DNA of 21,177 bases, from NCBI GenBank assembly GCA_009838385.1, contig VXRS01000107.1:1-21177 (forward strand), written 5' to 3'. Both the position numbers and the translations under genes were made by a program. Of this stretch, positions 13,823 through 21,025 are shown one piece after another (positions within the stretch are counted from its first letter, which is position 1; each line of letters opens with the position of its first letter). This DNA comes from Dehalococcoidia bacterium (lineage in GTDB: Bacteria; Chloroflexota; Dehalococcoidia; Tepidiformales; Tepidiformaceae). The notes beneath the pieces are model-generated. The model had not been told where the DNA came from and made no database searches. It saw only the letters and a program-made list of their open reading frames with translations.

Positions 13823-13834
13823 TTCCAGTTATGT
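13823..13834. repeat. right copy of 12-bp direct repeat, candidate attR
   Basis: TTCCAGTTATGT, identical to 4191-4202, just before the integrase operon's 5' end. The following bases GCGGG compare with ACCGG on the left, so the XerD-like arm agrees in 9 of 11 positions, while the arm on the other side differs. GGCCCTAA also follows both copies within 20-30 bases. Confidence 0.45.
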
Positions 13835-13905
13835 GCGGGAGAGGCCGGTTCTGGGCCCTAAGGGGTGGTCTGGATGCGGTACGCGTACGTGGGGTGTCGA
13901 GGGGA

Positions 13906-14184
13906 TTAGAAAGGAGGCGGGCCGGACCCGGCAACTTGCACGCGCTGACCGCCTGGCGGGCGCAGCCAGTTGATGGGCCTCCTTTGCACGATCACGGCCC
14001 CCTCCTTCCCGTCAGGGAGCCGAAGCGTGCATCGGGACCCGACTTCGAGGGTGAGCAGGTCGCCTTCCGGTCGCAAGATCGACCCGCTCCAGCTGCGCTT
14101 CTCCTTCCGCAGCCGCGCACCGACCACGAATGATGTGTGGCCACCTTGGGGGATCAGCTCTGCCTTGCCGGAGTAACCCACCAC
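13906..14184 (-). CDS. small unknown protein (92 aa)
   Basis: 92 residues starting (V)VGYSGKAELIPQGGHTSFVV with a beta-rich centre: GSILRPEGDLLTLEVGSRCT followed by LRLPDGKEGAVIVQRR, resembling a small SH3-like or PilZ-like barrel, but no family is assigned. GTG at 14184 directly abuts the TAA of the upstream gene, so the two are one unit. It lies outside the right repeat, 70 bp from it, so it may belong to the host or to an older piece of the element. Confidence 0.55.
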   Translation of the reverse strand: MVGYSGKAELIPQGGHTSFVVGARLRKEKRSWSGSILRPEGDLLTLEVGSRCTLRLPDGKEGAVIVQRRPINWLRPPGGQRVQVAGSGPPPF

Positions 14185-14478
14185 TTATGTCTCGTCTGGC
14201 CACGCCATCGACAGGCTAGCGTCTCCCTCAAACACCCAGCCGGGCGGGTCTTCATCGCGTCTCGGTGTGCTGGGGCGGTGGGGGGCGGCGAACATGTCCA
14301 GAACGTCCCGGATGGCGAGGCCCTGCGCTGCGAGGCCGCGCTTCGCTTCACGGATGGCGGGGCCGTGCGCTGTGAGGGTGCGCTTCGCTTCACGGATGGC
14401 GGGGCCGTGCGCAGTGAGGGTGCGCCGGGCTTCCCTGATCATTTGCTGGGTGTGCGGGTCGAATAGAGGGCTGGTCAC
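14185..14478 (-). CDS. small protein with 14-residue tandem repeats (97 aa)
   Basis: 97 residues from GTG at 14478, with AGGAG seven bases upstream, starting VTSPLFDPHTQQMIREARRT. Residues about 15-57 are three copies of a 14-residue helical unit, REA(R/K)RTLTAHGPAI, the first two nearly identical, then a variable C-terminus. The repeat is 42 bp in DNA. It could form an amphipathic rod with a 14-residue period. No recognised family. First gene of the pair with the 92-aa gene. Confidence 0.55.
   Translation of the reverse strand: MTSPLFDPHTQQMIREARRTLTAHGPAIREAKRTLTAHGPAIREAKRGLAAQGLAIRDVLDMFAAPHRPSTPRRDEDPPGWVFEGDASLSMAWPDET
14297..14438. repeat. 42-bp tandem repeat, about 3.3 copies
   Basis: Copies at 14339-14380 and 14381-14422 differ at a single base; a more diverged copy precedes them (14297-14338) and part of another follows. 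The two near-identical units suggest recent duplication or gene conversion. It lies inside the 97-aa gene and keeps its reading frame, since 42 is a multiple of three. Confidence 0.85.
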
Positions 14479-14658
14479 TGCCGGACTCCTAACTGCTAAT
14501 TTTCCCTAGCCAAGTCCAGCATACCAGTACCGCCCGCCACCTGAGCACTTCACGTGGGGAAGGCAAGGCCCGGCCCAGAAGCGCGGCCTCCGCGCCCTGT
14601 GTGGCCTAACCTTCCCTACCTGTGGCAAGGGCGGTGTCTGGCACAGGAGACATCCTGG

Positions 14659-14994
14659 TCACAGGGACTGGTCGACGACGCTATCGATGTCACCGCGAAG
14701 GGCGTCGGGATCCATGGGTGGCAGGCGCCGCCAGCGCTCCAGCCAGGTTGGCGCATCGGGGGCCCCGTGGGCGATGTCCCGAATTTCGTCGGGGGAGTCC
14801 GCCTCAAGAGGATCGTCTCTGGCCGTCTCGCCGACGCTGAGGTCCGGCAAGCGGTAGCCCGCCTCTGGCTCGCCCGCGGCGAGCACGCTCCGGAGGCCCT
14901 CTTCCACCACGACGGTCAACTGCTGGCCCGTCCTGCGGGCATACTCCCTCGCATCGGCCAACAACTGGTCATCCAGCTCAAGCGTGACTCTCAT
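14659..14994 (-). CDS. VapB-like (ribbon-helix-helix) antitoxin, apparently orphan
   Basis: 111 residues starting MRVTLELDDQLLADAREYAR with RTGQQLTVVVEEGLRSVLA, the strand-helix-helix pattern of VapB-family antitoxins and related RHH proteins: a beta strand that binds DNA as a dimer, then two helices. The long acidic C-terminal tail (ETARDDPLEADSPDEIRDIA) is the sort that covers a toxin. No PIN-domain toxin or other toxin gene is found next to it on either side (180 bp to the 97-aa gene, and the response regulator on the other strand). ATG at 14994 has GGAG only one base upstream; no other start is better. Confidence 0.65.
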   Translation of the reverse strand: MRVTLELDDQLLADAREYARRTGQQLTVVVEEGLRSVLAAGEPEAGYRLPDLSVGETARDDPLEADSPDEIRDIAHGAPDAPTWLERWRRLPPMDPDALRGDIDSVVDQSL

Positions 14995-15114
14995 GCTCCT
15001 GATTGTACGCGGCAGGCTCTTTCTGGGACTCCCTGCTCACTCTCCCCGAACCTTTACCTTGCGGTCCCCGCCCTTGACCTAGGCTAGGATCAAGACGATC
15101 GCAAGGGAGAGGCC

Positions 15115-15777
15115 ATGCGAGTTCTGGTGGTTGAAGACGAACAGTCCCTCGCTTCCGCGCTTGACCGGGGTCTGACGAAGCTCGGGTACGCCGTGGATGT
15201 CGCCTACGACGGCGAGGAGGCGCTCGACAAGGCGGGCGGGACGCCCTACGACGTCGTGTGCCTCGACCTGAACCTGCCCCGGGTCGACGGCATCGAGGTG
15301 TGCCGCCGGCTGCGAGCCGACCGCTTCAGCGGCGGCATCATTATGTTGACTGCCCGCAGCGGCATCAAGGAGCGTGTCGAGGGGCTCGACGAGGGCGCCG
15401 ACGACTACCTCGTGAAGCCGTTTGCCTTCAGCGAGCTGGCCGCCCGCATCCGCGCCGTCACTCGGCGCGAGGGCTCGCCCCTCGACCCCGTGCTTTCGAC
15501 GCGGGGACTCGAGCTCGACCCGAACACGAACCTCGTCCGGCGCGAGGGGGTCTCCATCCACCTGACGCCGAAGGAGTTCGAGCTCCTGTACTACCTGGCG
15601 AAGCACGAAGGGCGGGCGATTCCCCAGGAAGAGCTGATCGAGCGCATCTGGGACGAGCGCATGAACCCGTTCACGCAGACCGTGAAGGTCCACATGAACA
15701 ACCTCCGCCGCAAGCTGAACGACGGCTTCGAGGAATCGATGATCACCACCATCCGGGGGAAGGGTTACGTCCTTTAG
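15115..15777 (+). CDS. OmpR/PhoB-family response regulator
   Basis: 220 residues. Receiver domain 1-115: acidic pocket Glu7-Asp8, phosphorylated Asp51 (VVCLDLNLP), Thr79 (MLTARS) and Lys101 (DYLVKPF). DNA-binding winged helix from about 125 to the end with LTPKEFELLYYLAKHEGRAI, QEELIERIWDERMNPFTQTV, the recognition helix VKVHMNNLRRKLND and the GKGYVL end. Regulates target promoters when phosphorylated by the adjacent kinase. ATG at 15115 has GGGAGAGG five bases upstream. Its promoter is not evident. Ends 19 bp before the kinase. Confidence 0.96.
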   Translation: MRVLVVEDEQSLASALDRGLTKLGYAVDVAYDGEEALDKAGGTPYDVVCLDLNLPRVDGIEVCRRLRADRFSGGIIMLTARSGIKERVEGLDEGADDYLVKPFAFSELAARIRAVTRREGSPLDPVLSTRGLELDPNTNLVRREGVSIHLTPKEFELLYYLAKHEGRAIPQEELIERIWDERMNPFTQTVKVHMNNLRRKLNDGFEESMITTIRGKGYVL

Positions 15778-15796
15778 GCCGACACTGCCACCGGTT

Positions 15797-17014
15797 GTGC
15801 GGACCGTTCGCTTCCGGCTGACGGTCTGGTACTCCACGCTCCTGCTGATCCTGGGACTGGCGTTCATCCTCTTTCTGAACGTGGCGGCGCGGCTCGACGA
15901 GCCGGACGACCAGGCCGTGATGGAGGAGATGGGGTTGGACGAGGCCGAGTGGCAGGCGGCGGGGGTGGAGGCCACGAGCGAAGAAGCGGGAGGCATGGGC
16001 GACATGACGCCCGCCCAGCTGGTCGACGAAGCCGGAGAGGAGTTCCAGGCGGAGAACCTGGACCGGCTGCGGACGTGGTCGATCGTGGCGGGCTTCGGGC
16101 TCGCGTTCATCTCCGGGTTCGGGGGGTTCGCGCTCTCGGGCATCATCCTTCGGCCGATGCGCGATATCACCGAGGTCGCCTCCGAGATCAGCGCCACGAA
16201 CCTCTCGCAGCGCATCAACCACCAGGGACCGGACGACGAGCTGAAGCAGCTCGCGGACACGTTCGACTCGATGATCGAGCGCATCGAGCGGGGGTTCGAG
16301 GCGCAAAGACGCTTCGTGCAGGACGCCTCGCACGAGCTGCGCACGCCTCTGGCCGCTATCCGCACCAACATCGAGGTTGCGGAGATGGCCAGCGACACCG
16401 GCAATGAGGAACAGCGGGCGCTGCTGGAGACGGTGAAAGGCCAGACGGAGCGGCTGACGCGGCTGAGCGAGGACTTGCTGCTCCTGACGGCGCCGCAGGC
16501 CTCCCTGCCGATGGAGACGGTAAACCCGGCCGAGCTGGTGGCGATGGCGCTCGAGGAGATCGGGCCGCTGGCCGGGCGGGCCAACGTGACGCTTACCTCT
16601 CATACGCAGGAGGGCTGCGAGGCGGTGGCGAGCACGGACCTGCTCTATCGCTGCGTACTCAACCTGATCGACAACGCCGTAAAGCACACGGGCGAGGGCG
16701 CGACTGTGACGGTCGAAAGCGGCTGCGAGGACGAGCGGGTGTGGATCCGGGTGCGAGACACCGGACCGGGCATCTCCGCCGAGGACCAGGAGCATGTCTT
16801 CGATCGGTTCTACCGGATCGATCGGAGCCGGGTGCGGGGGCGTGGCGGTTCGGGTCTTGGGCTGGCGATCGTGCGGGAGCTTATGGACTCGATGGGGGGT
16901 TCGGTCGCGGTCGATTCGACACCCGGCGAGGGGGCGACCTTCACGCTTCGCCTGCCGCACGCCACCACGACGAACGGGGCTTCGCCCCATCGACAGGGAA
17001 TTTCGGGGCCTTAA
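15797..17014 (+). CDS. sensor histidine kinase with acidic extracytoplasmic loop
   Basis: 405 residues from GTG at 15797, with a weak ribosome-binding site, following the response regulator by 19 bp. Two membrane helices (about 10-30 and 95-117) bracket a roughly 60-residue outer loop that has about 19 Asp/Glu and no Lys or Arg. Then HAMP (118-170), phosphoacceptor His179 in SHELRTPL, N box LIDNAVKHT, G1 RDTGPGIS, F box VFDRFYRID and G2 GGSGLGLAIV. A HisKA/HATPase_c kinase that phosphorylates the neighbouring regulator. The highly acidic, short sensor loop suggests metal-cation or cationic-peptide sensing, as in PhoQ-type kinases, but this is inference. Confidence 0.93.
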   Translation: MRTVRFRLTVWYSTLLLILGLAFILFLNVAARLDEPDDQAVMEEMGLDEAEWQAAGVEATSEEAGGMGDMTPAQLVDEAGEEFQAENLDRLRTWSIVAGFGLAFISGFGGFALSGIILRPMRDITEVASEISATNLSQRINHQGPDDELKQLADTFDSMIERIERGFEAQRRFVQDASHELRTPLAAIRTNIEVAEMASDTGNEEQRALLETVKGQTERLTRLSEDLLLLTAPQASLPMETVNPAELVAMALEEIGPLAGRANVTLTSHTQEGCEAVASTDLLYRCVLNLIDNAVKHTGEGATVTVESGCEDERVWIRVRDTGPGISAEDQEHVFDRFYRIDRSRVRGRGGSGLGLAIVRELMDSMGGSVAVDSTPGEGATFTLRLPHATTTNGASPHRQGISGP

Positions 17015-17021
17015 CCTTTCC

Positions 17022-17051
17022 TTGACCTTTTGCCCCCGGCTCGCGTATACG
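17022..17051 (+). promoter_or_regulatory. candidate dxs promoter
   Basis: TTGACC (17022-17027) and TATACG (17046-17051) are separated by 18 bp, just past the kinase stop. Transcription would begin near 17058, giving a leader of about 95 bases. A stem TGCGGC-AGGAA-GCCGCA (about 17093-17109) in the leader could be structural. Confidence 0.45.
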
Positions 17052-17152
17052 ACCGGCAAACGATTCGACGGACGCGGGTAAGCGTCCTAACTGCGGCAGG
17101 AAGCCGCAACGGGTTCACTCCCATGAGGGGAAACCCCACAAGGAGGCTTCTC

Positions 17153-19093
17153 ATGAGCCTTTTGCTTGACAAGATCGACTCTCCGGCCGACCTCCGCGAC
17201 CTTTCGCCCGAGGAGCTGGAGCAGCTGGCGACGGAGATTCGCGAAGAGCTGGTCAACACCATCCAGGGGATCGGCGGTGGCGGACACCTCGCCTCGAACC
17301 TCGGCGTGGTGGAGCTGACGCTCGCGCTGCACCGGCAGTTCGACTCGCCCAGGGACCGCATGCTCTGGGACGTGAGCCACCAGGTGTACGTCCACAAGAT
17401 GGTGACCGGGCGTCGCGGGCAGATGGAGACGATCCGGCAGTACCAGGGCCTCTCGGGGTTCGCGGACCGGAACGAGAGCCCCCACGACCTGTTCGGGGCG
17501 GGGCACGCCGGCACCTCGATCTCGGCGGCGACGGGCATGGCCGCGGCGCGCGACCTGCGCGGCGAGGACCACCACGTGATCGCCATCATCGGCGACGGCG
17601 CCATGACCGCCGGCATGGCCTTCGAGGGCCTGAACCACGCCGGCCACCTGGGCACCAACCTCATCGTCATCCTGAACGACAACTCCATGTCGATCTCGCC
17701 GAACGTGGGCGCCCTCAGCCGCAACGTGAACAAGCTGCGGATCGAGCCGCACTACCGGCGCTTCAAGCAGGAGATCGAGGGCCGGATTGACGGGATGGTG
17801 GAGCAGTTCCCCATCGGCCGGAACCTGGCGAGGGACGTCTGGCAGGGCGCGCAGCGCGTGCAATCGAGTATGCGCGACCTGATCGTGCCGGCGAGCTTCT
17901 GGGAGCAGTTCGGCTTCGACTACTACGGACCGATCGACGGCCACAACCTGGGCGAGCTGGAAGCGACGCTCTCCGCCGTGAAGAAGGTGCGGGGCAAGCC
18001 CGTGCTGCTGCACATCCTGACGAACAAGGGCCACGGCATTCCCGAGGCAGCCGCCGACCCGGTGAAGAGCCACAGCGGCACCTTCTGGCTGAAGAAGCCA
18101 CCGGCTCCGGACGCGCCGAAGGCGCCGCCCACCTACAGCCAGGTATTCGCGAATGCCGTAGGCGAGCTCATCGAGCAGGATCCGCGGGTGGTCGCCATTA
18201 CCGCCGCGATGCTGGAAGGCACGGGGCTGGCGGCGACGCAGAAGGAGCACCCGGAGCGCGTCTTCGACGTGGGTATCGCCGAGCAGCACGGCGTCACCTT
18301 TGCGGCCGGGCTGGCGACGCAGGGGATGCGCCCAATTGCGGCCATCTACTCGACATTCCTGCAGCGGGGCTTCGACTCGATCGTGCACGACATCGTGGTG
18401 CAGAAGCTGCCGGTCATCTTCGCGCTGGACCGCGCCGGGTTCGTCGGCGACGACGGGAAGACGCACCAGGGATTCATCGACACGTCCTACCTGCGCTGCC
18501 TGCCGAACATGGTCGTGAGTGCGCCCAAGGACGAGGCCGAGCTGCGCGACCTGCTCGCTACGGCGGTTGCGCACGACACGCCGTTCTCGGTCCGCTACCC
18601 GCGCGGGGCCGGTCCCGGGGCGCCCACGGACCAGCCGATGAAGAAGATCCCGGTCGGGCAATCAGAGCTGCTGCGGGATGGCCGCGACGTCACCCTCATC
18701 GGCTTCGGCGCCTCGGTGATCGAGTGCGTGAAGGCCGCCGACCTGCTGGCGCTCGAAGGCATCGACGCACGCGTCATCAATGCGCGTTTCGCCAAGCCGC
18801 TCGACGAGGACGCCATCCTGGCGGCCGCGCGCGAGACGGGCGGCATCATCACTGCCGAGGAGAACGTCCGCGCAGGCGGCTTCGGCGAGGCGGTGCTGGC
18901 CGTGCTGGCCGACAACGGGCTGCCGGAGACGCTGCTGCTGAACCTGACGATGCCGGACGACATCGTGGACCACGGTCCGCAGAAGGTGTACCGGGGCGTG
19001 TACGACCTCGACGGCGACGGCATCGCCCGCCGGGCGATGGAGGTCCTGAAGGACCGCGGGGCCGAGCGCAAGGAGAGCCTCGCGACCGCCTGA
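17153..19093 (+). CDS. dxs: 1-deoxy-D-xylulose-5-phosphate synthase
   Basis: 646 residues, normal length. Joins pyruvate and glyceraldehyde-3-phosphate to make DXP, the first step of the MEP isoprenoid pathway, in the cytoplasm with thiamine diphosphate and Mg. Seen: GGHLASNLGVVELTLALH with His45, DVSHQVYVHK, the TPP motif GDGAMTAGMAFEGLNHAG to ILNDNSMS (147-180), EFDVGIAEQH-type segment with Glu377, GDDGKTHQG with His438, and a transketolase C-terminal domain. Start at ATG 17153, after AGGAGG at 17141-17146; an in-frame ATG at 17123 is less well placed. It is followed by a prenyl synthase 26 bp on, so supply and use of precursors are encoded together. Confidence 0.97.
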   Translation: MSLLLDKIDSPADLRDLSPEELEQLATEIREELVNTIQGIGGGGHLASNLGVVELTLALHRQFDSPRDRMLWDVSHQVYVHKMVTGRRGQMETIRQYQGLSGFADRNESPHDLFGAGHAGTSISAATGMAAARDLRGEDHHVIAIIGDGAMTAGMAFEGLNHAGHLGTNLIVILNDNSMSISPNVGALSRNVNKLRIEPHYRRFKQEIEGRIDGMVEQFPIGRNLARDVWQGAQRVQSSMRDLIVPASFWEQFGFDYYGPIDGHNLGELEATLSAVKKVRGKPVLLHILTNKGHGIPEAAADPVKSHSGTFWLKKPPAPDAPKAPPTYSQVFANAVGELIEQDPRVVAITAAMLEGTGLAATQKEHPERVFDVGIAEQHGVTFAAGLATQGMRPIAAIYSTFLQRGFDSIVHDIVVQKLPVIFALDRAGFVGDDGKTHQGFIDTSYLRCLPNMVVSAPKDEAELRDLLATAVAHDTPFSVRYPRGAGPGAPTDQPMKKIPVGQSELLRDGRDVTLIGFGASVIECVKAADLLALEGIDARVINARFAKPLDEDAILAAARETGGIITAEENVRAGGFGEAVLAVLADNGLPETLLLNLTMPDDIVDHGPQKVYRGVYDLDGDGIARRAMEVLKDRGAERKESLATA

Positions 19094-19119
19094 GCAACGC
19101 GGAAGGGGGAGCAGGCCGC

Positions 19120-20142
19120 ATGACGACCGCCGCAGCATCGCCTCCATCGGCGTTGACCGCCCACCTCGACGCGCTCGAGGACGCCCTTCGCGCCGCCGTC
19201 GGCACGGACGAGGGCGGGCTGGCGGCGTCCGCTCGTTATGTCATGGGGTGGGAGGACGAGGAAGGGCGGCCCGCCACGACCGGCGGGAAGCGCATCCGGC
19301 CGGCGCTCTGCCTGCTGGCGGCGGAGGCGCTGGGCGGCTCGGCGGCCGAGGCCATGCCGGGGGCGGTGGCGGTCGAACTCATCCACAACTTCTCCCTTGT
19401 CCACGACGAGATCCAGGACCGCGACGCGGAGCGCCACCACCGCCCGACGATCTGGCGGATCGTGGGCGAGGCGCAGGCGATCAATGTCGGAGACTTCCTC
19501 CTGACGCGCGCCCTGCGGGCGCTCTCGGAGTCGGACGCGCCCAGCGAGCGGCGCGTAGCCGCGCTCGACGCCTTGCTGGCGGCGACCGACGACATGATCG
19601 GGGGGCAGTGGAACGACCTCAGCTTCGAGCCGCGAGAGGATGTCTCGGTTGAGGATTACCTGGCCATGGTGGAGGGGAAGACGGGGGCGCTCATCGGGGC
19701 GCCGCTGCAGATGGGGGCCATCCTGAGCGGAGCGCCCACGGAGCAGAGCGACGGCATTCGCGACTGGGGGCGCAAGGTGGGGCTGGCGTTCCAGGTGCGG
19801 GACGACATCCTCGGCATCTGGGGCGACCCCTCCGTGACGGGCAAGTCGAACCAGAACGACCTGGCCCGGCACAAGAAGACCCTGCCCGTCATCGCGGCGC
19901 TGGCGGAGCCACGCACGCGCACGGCCATCGAGCGGCTGTTCGCGCACGACGAGCCGCCGGCAGCGGAGATCGAGGCGGTCTCGGTGCAGATGGAAGCGGA
20001 CGGCATCAAGGCGGTGGCTGAGGAGCACGCGCGACGTTATGTCGATGAAGCCAGTAGCCTCCTCGACAGCCTCGGCTTGCGGGAGGACGAGCGCGTCCTG
20101 CTCGCGGCGGTCGCGCGCTATCTCATCGAGCGGGCGGGATAA
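19120..20142 (+). CDS. all-trans polyprenyl diphosphate synthase (GGPP/farnesyl type)
   Basis: 340 residues. Chains isopentenyl diphosphate onto an allylic primer. Motifs: GGKRIRPAL (55-63), first Asp-rich motif VHDEIQD (95-100, Asp-Glu in place of the common Asp-Asp, then Asp100), RHHRPTIWR, MVEGKTGALIGAP, and second motif FQVRDDILGIWGD (224-236) as in many actinobacterial and Chloroflexota GGPP synthases. ATG at 19120 has GGGGGAGCAGG upstream; an earlier in-frame start lies within dxs. Chain length cannot be settled here. Probably co-transcribed with dxs. Stops 13 bp before a convergent gene. Confidence 0.94.
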   Translation: MTTAAASPPSALTAHLDALEDALRAAVGTDEGGLAASARYVMGWEDEEGRPATTGGKRIRPALCLLAAEALGGSAAEAMPGAVAVELIHNFSLVHDEIQDRDAERHHRPTIWRIVGEAQAINVGDFLLTRALRALSESDAPSERRVAALDALLAATDDMIGGQWNDLSFEPREDVSVEDYLAMVEGKTGALIGAPLQMGAILSGAPTEQSDGIRDWGRKVGLAFQVRDDILGIWGDPSVTGKSNQNDLARHKKTLPVIAALAEPRTRTAIERLFAHDEPPAAEIEAVSVQMEADGIKAVAEEHARRYVDEASSLLDSLGLREDERVLLAAVARYLIERAG

Positions 20143-20155
20143 GCGAGGCGACTCC

Positions 20156-20527
20156 TCAGGGGGCGCGATGGCGCCAGCCGCGTCGGGTGGCGGCGTCGCG
20201 CAGGCGTTTCGCGGCCCGGTTGATGGCATTCCTTCCGAGGACGCCGAAGTCGATCACGGCGTGTTCGGGAAAGGGCTGCGGGTCGGGGCGAACGGGCAGG
20301 TCCAGGGCCGTGCACTCGGCAACGCTGACGGCCATCACTCCAGCCGACTGCAACGACTGCTCAGCCGTGTAGTGGCGCCAGGCAGCGGCAGGGCGAATCT
20401 GATCGCCGTCGTACACCGACAGGCGGTTTCGGTCGGCCGCTCTTGGCGTAAAGGCCTGGCTTGTCACGCGGTCGCGTTGCACGAATCGCGGGTGTATCTG
20501 CCGGAGGAGCAGGGTCTCACTGTTCAC
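20156..20527 (-). CDS. conserved-type protein of unknown function, coupled (123 aa)
   Basis: 123 residues from GTG at 20527, opening VNSETLLLRQIHPRFVQRDR and including FTPRAADRNRLSVYDGDQI, SLQSAGVMAVSVAECTALDL and PVRPDPQPFPEHAVIDFGV. Its dense motifs look like a recurring, conserved unknown protein. The start overlaps the upstream gene's TGA (GTGA), so it is co-translated with the 150-aa gene; the pair recur together as far as I recall, as accessory or antitoxin-toxin-like modules, but no function is assigned. Longer frame to 20566 overlaps the upstream gene and lacks this pattern. Confidence 0.7.
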   Translation of the reverse strand: MNSETLLLRQIHPRFVQRDRVTSQAFTPRAADRNRLSVYDGDQIRPAAAWRHYTAEQSLQSAGVMAVSVAECTALDLPVRPDPQPFPEHAVIDFGVLGRNAINRAAKRLRDAATRRGWRHRAP

Positions 20528-20976
20528 GCTGGTTGCGAGAGGGCGACGACACGGGCAGCCAGCCACTCCCAGTCCTGGCCGCGTGCCAGGTCAAGCTCTC
20601 GGGTCTCTTCCTCATCGGAATCGAGCGCGAGGTTGTGCCACTCGCCAGTCCGATCGTCGGGATGGAACCGGAGACTGACCTCGTGGTTCCCCAGGGTCCA
20701 CTCCGCCTGCACACCACCCTCTACGGTGGGATAGAGGTGTGGCGGGCGGGCCTCCTCCGGATAGTGATGGGCAAAGCTCTCCAGGAGCCAGTCCACGAGA
20801 CCGGGTGAGGGGGCGGAGCCCTCCCCGTCAAGCCAGCCATCCTCCATGCCCCGGAGGTCGTCAAGCTGTGCGGGAATGTCGAGGTGGTCGAGAAAGGCCA
20901 GGTGCTCGCGTGAACCTGTGCCAGATCCATGGCGGGGGCCGCGCAGCCGCCGTCTCAGGAACTCCCGAACCGACAA
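20524..20976 (-). CDS. protein of unknown function, first of a coupled pair (150 aa)
   Basis: 150 residues from TTG at 20976, preceded by GGAGGGGTGA. It contains IPAQLDDLRGMEDGWLDGEG, SPGLVDWLLESFAHHYPEEA, PPHLYPTVEGGVQAEWTLGN and HEVSLRFHPDDRTGEWHNLA, which look conserved: an acidic helical half followed by beta strands, resembling a group of small soluble proteins of mobile or accessory gene pairs. It ends in overlap with the 123-aa gene. Function unknown. Confidence 0.7.
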   Translation of the reverse strand: MSVREFLRRRLRGPRHGSGTGSREHLAFLDHLDIPAQLDDLRGMEDGWLDGEGSAPSPGLVDWLLESFAHHYPEEARPPHLYPTVEGGVQAEWTLGNHEVSLRFHPDDRTGEWHNLALDSDEEETRELDLARGQDWEWLAARVVALSQPA

Positions 20977-21008
20977 AGGCTCACCCCTCCCGAAGTGAAG
21001 TTGCTTGC

Positions 21009-21014
21009 AGTATA
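21009..21014 (-). promoter_or_regulatory. candidate -10 element for the coupled pair
   Basis: Minus-strand TATACT, five of six matches, lies 32 bases before the TTG at 20976 in the one AT-rich spot between the pair and gltD. No convincing -35 element is seen because the region is inside the gltD end. Confidence 0.35.
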
Positions 21015-21025
21015 TCTCTTTTGGG

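Larger units (their letters stand above)
4191..13834. mobile_element. integrated capsid-encoding, tail-less phage satellite-like element
   Basis: The segment between the two copies of TTCCAGTTATGT holds a tyrosine recombinase and a nearly complete HK97-type head and packaging set: terminase large subunit, HNH nuclease, head-completion protein, gp10-like protein, major capsid, prohead protease, connector and portal. No tail tube, tape measure, baseplate, lysis or replication gene is present in about 9.6 kb. Known capsid-forming PICIs carry just this set and borrow tails from a helper phage; that identity is inferred by gene content. A degenerate prophage or a gene transfer agent are the alternatives; the integrase and flanking repeat argue against the latter. 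Boundaries depend on the repeat and are uncertain by a kilobase on the right. Confidence 0.7.

Noticed and set aside
4191..13834. Gene transfer agent
   Set aside because: GTAs lack an integrase and attachment repeats and carry tail genes; this element has the former and lacks the latter.
15074..15099. TTGACC at 15074 as the -35 of the response-regulator promoter
   Set aside because: No acceptable -10 lies 16-19 bp downstream and the distance to the ribosome-binding site is too short.
15079..16584. 501-codon minus-strand frame over the two-component genes
   Set aside because: Ser/Arg-rich shadow of the response regulator and kinase, which have clear motifs.
17087..18661. 524-codon minus-strand frame over dxs
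   Set aside because: Shadow of dxs; no family motifs, His/Arg/Val-rich.
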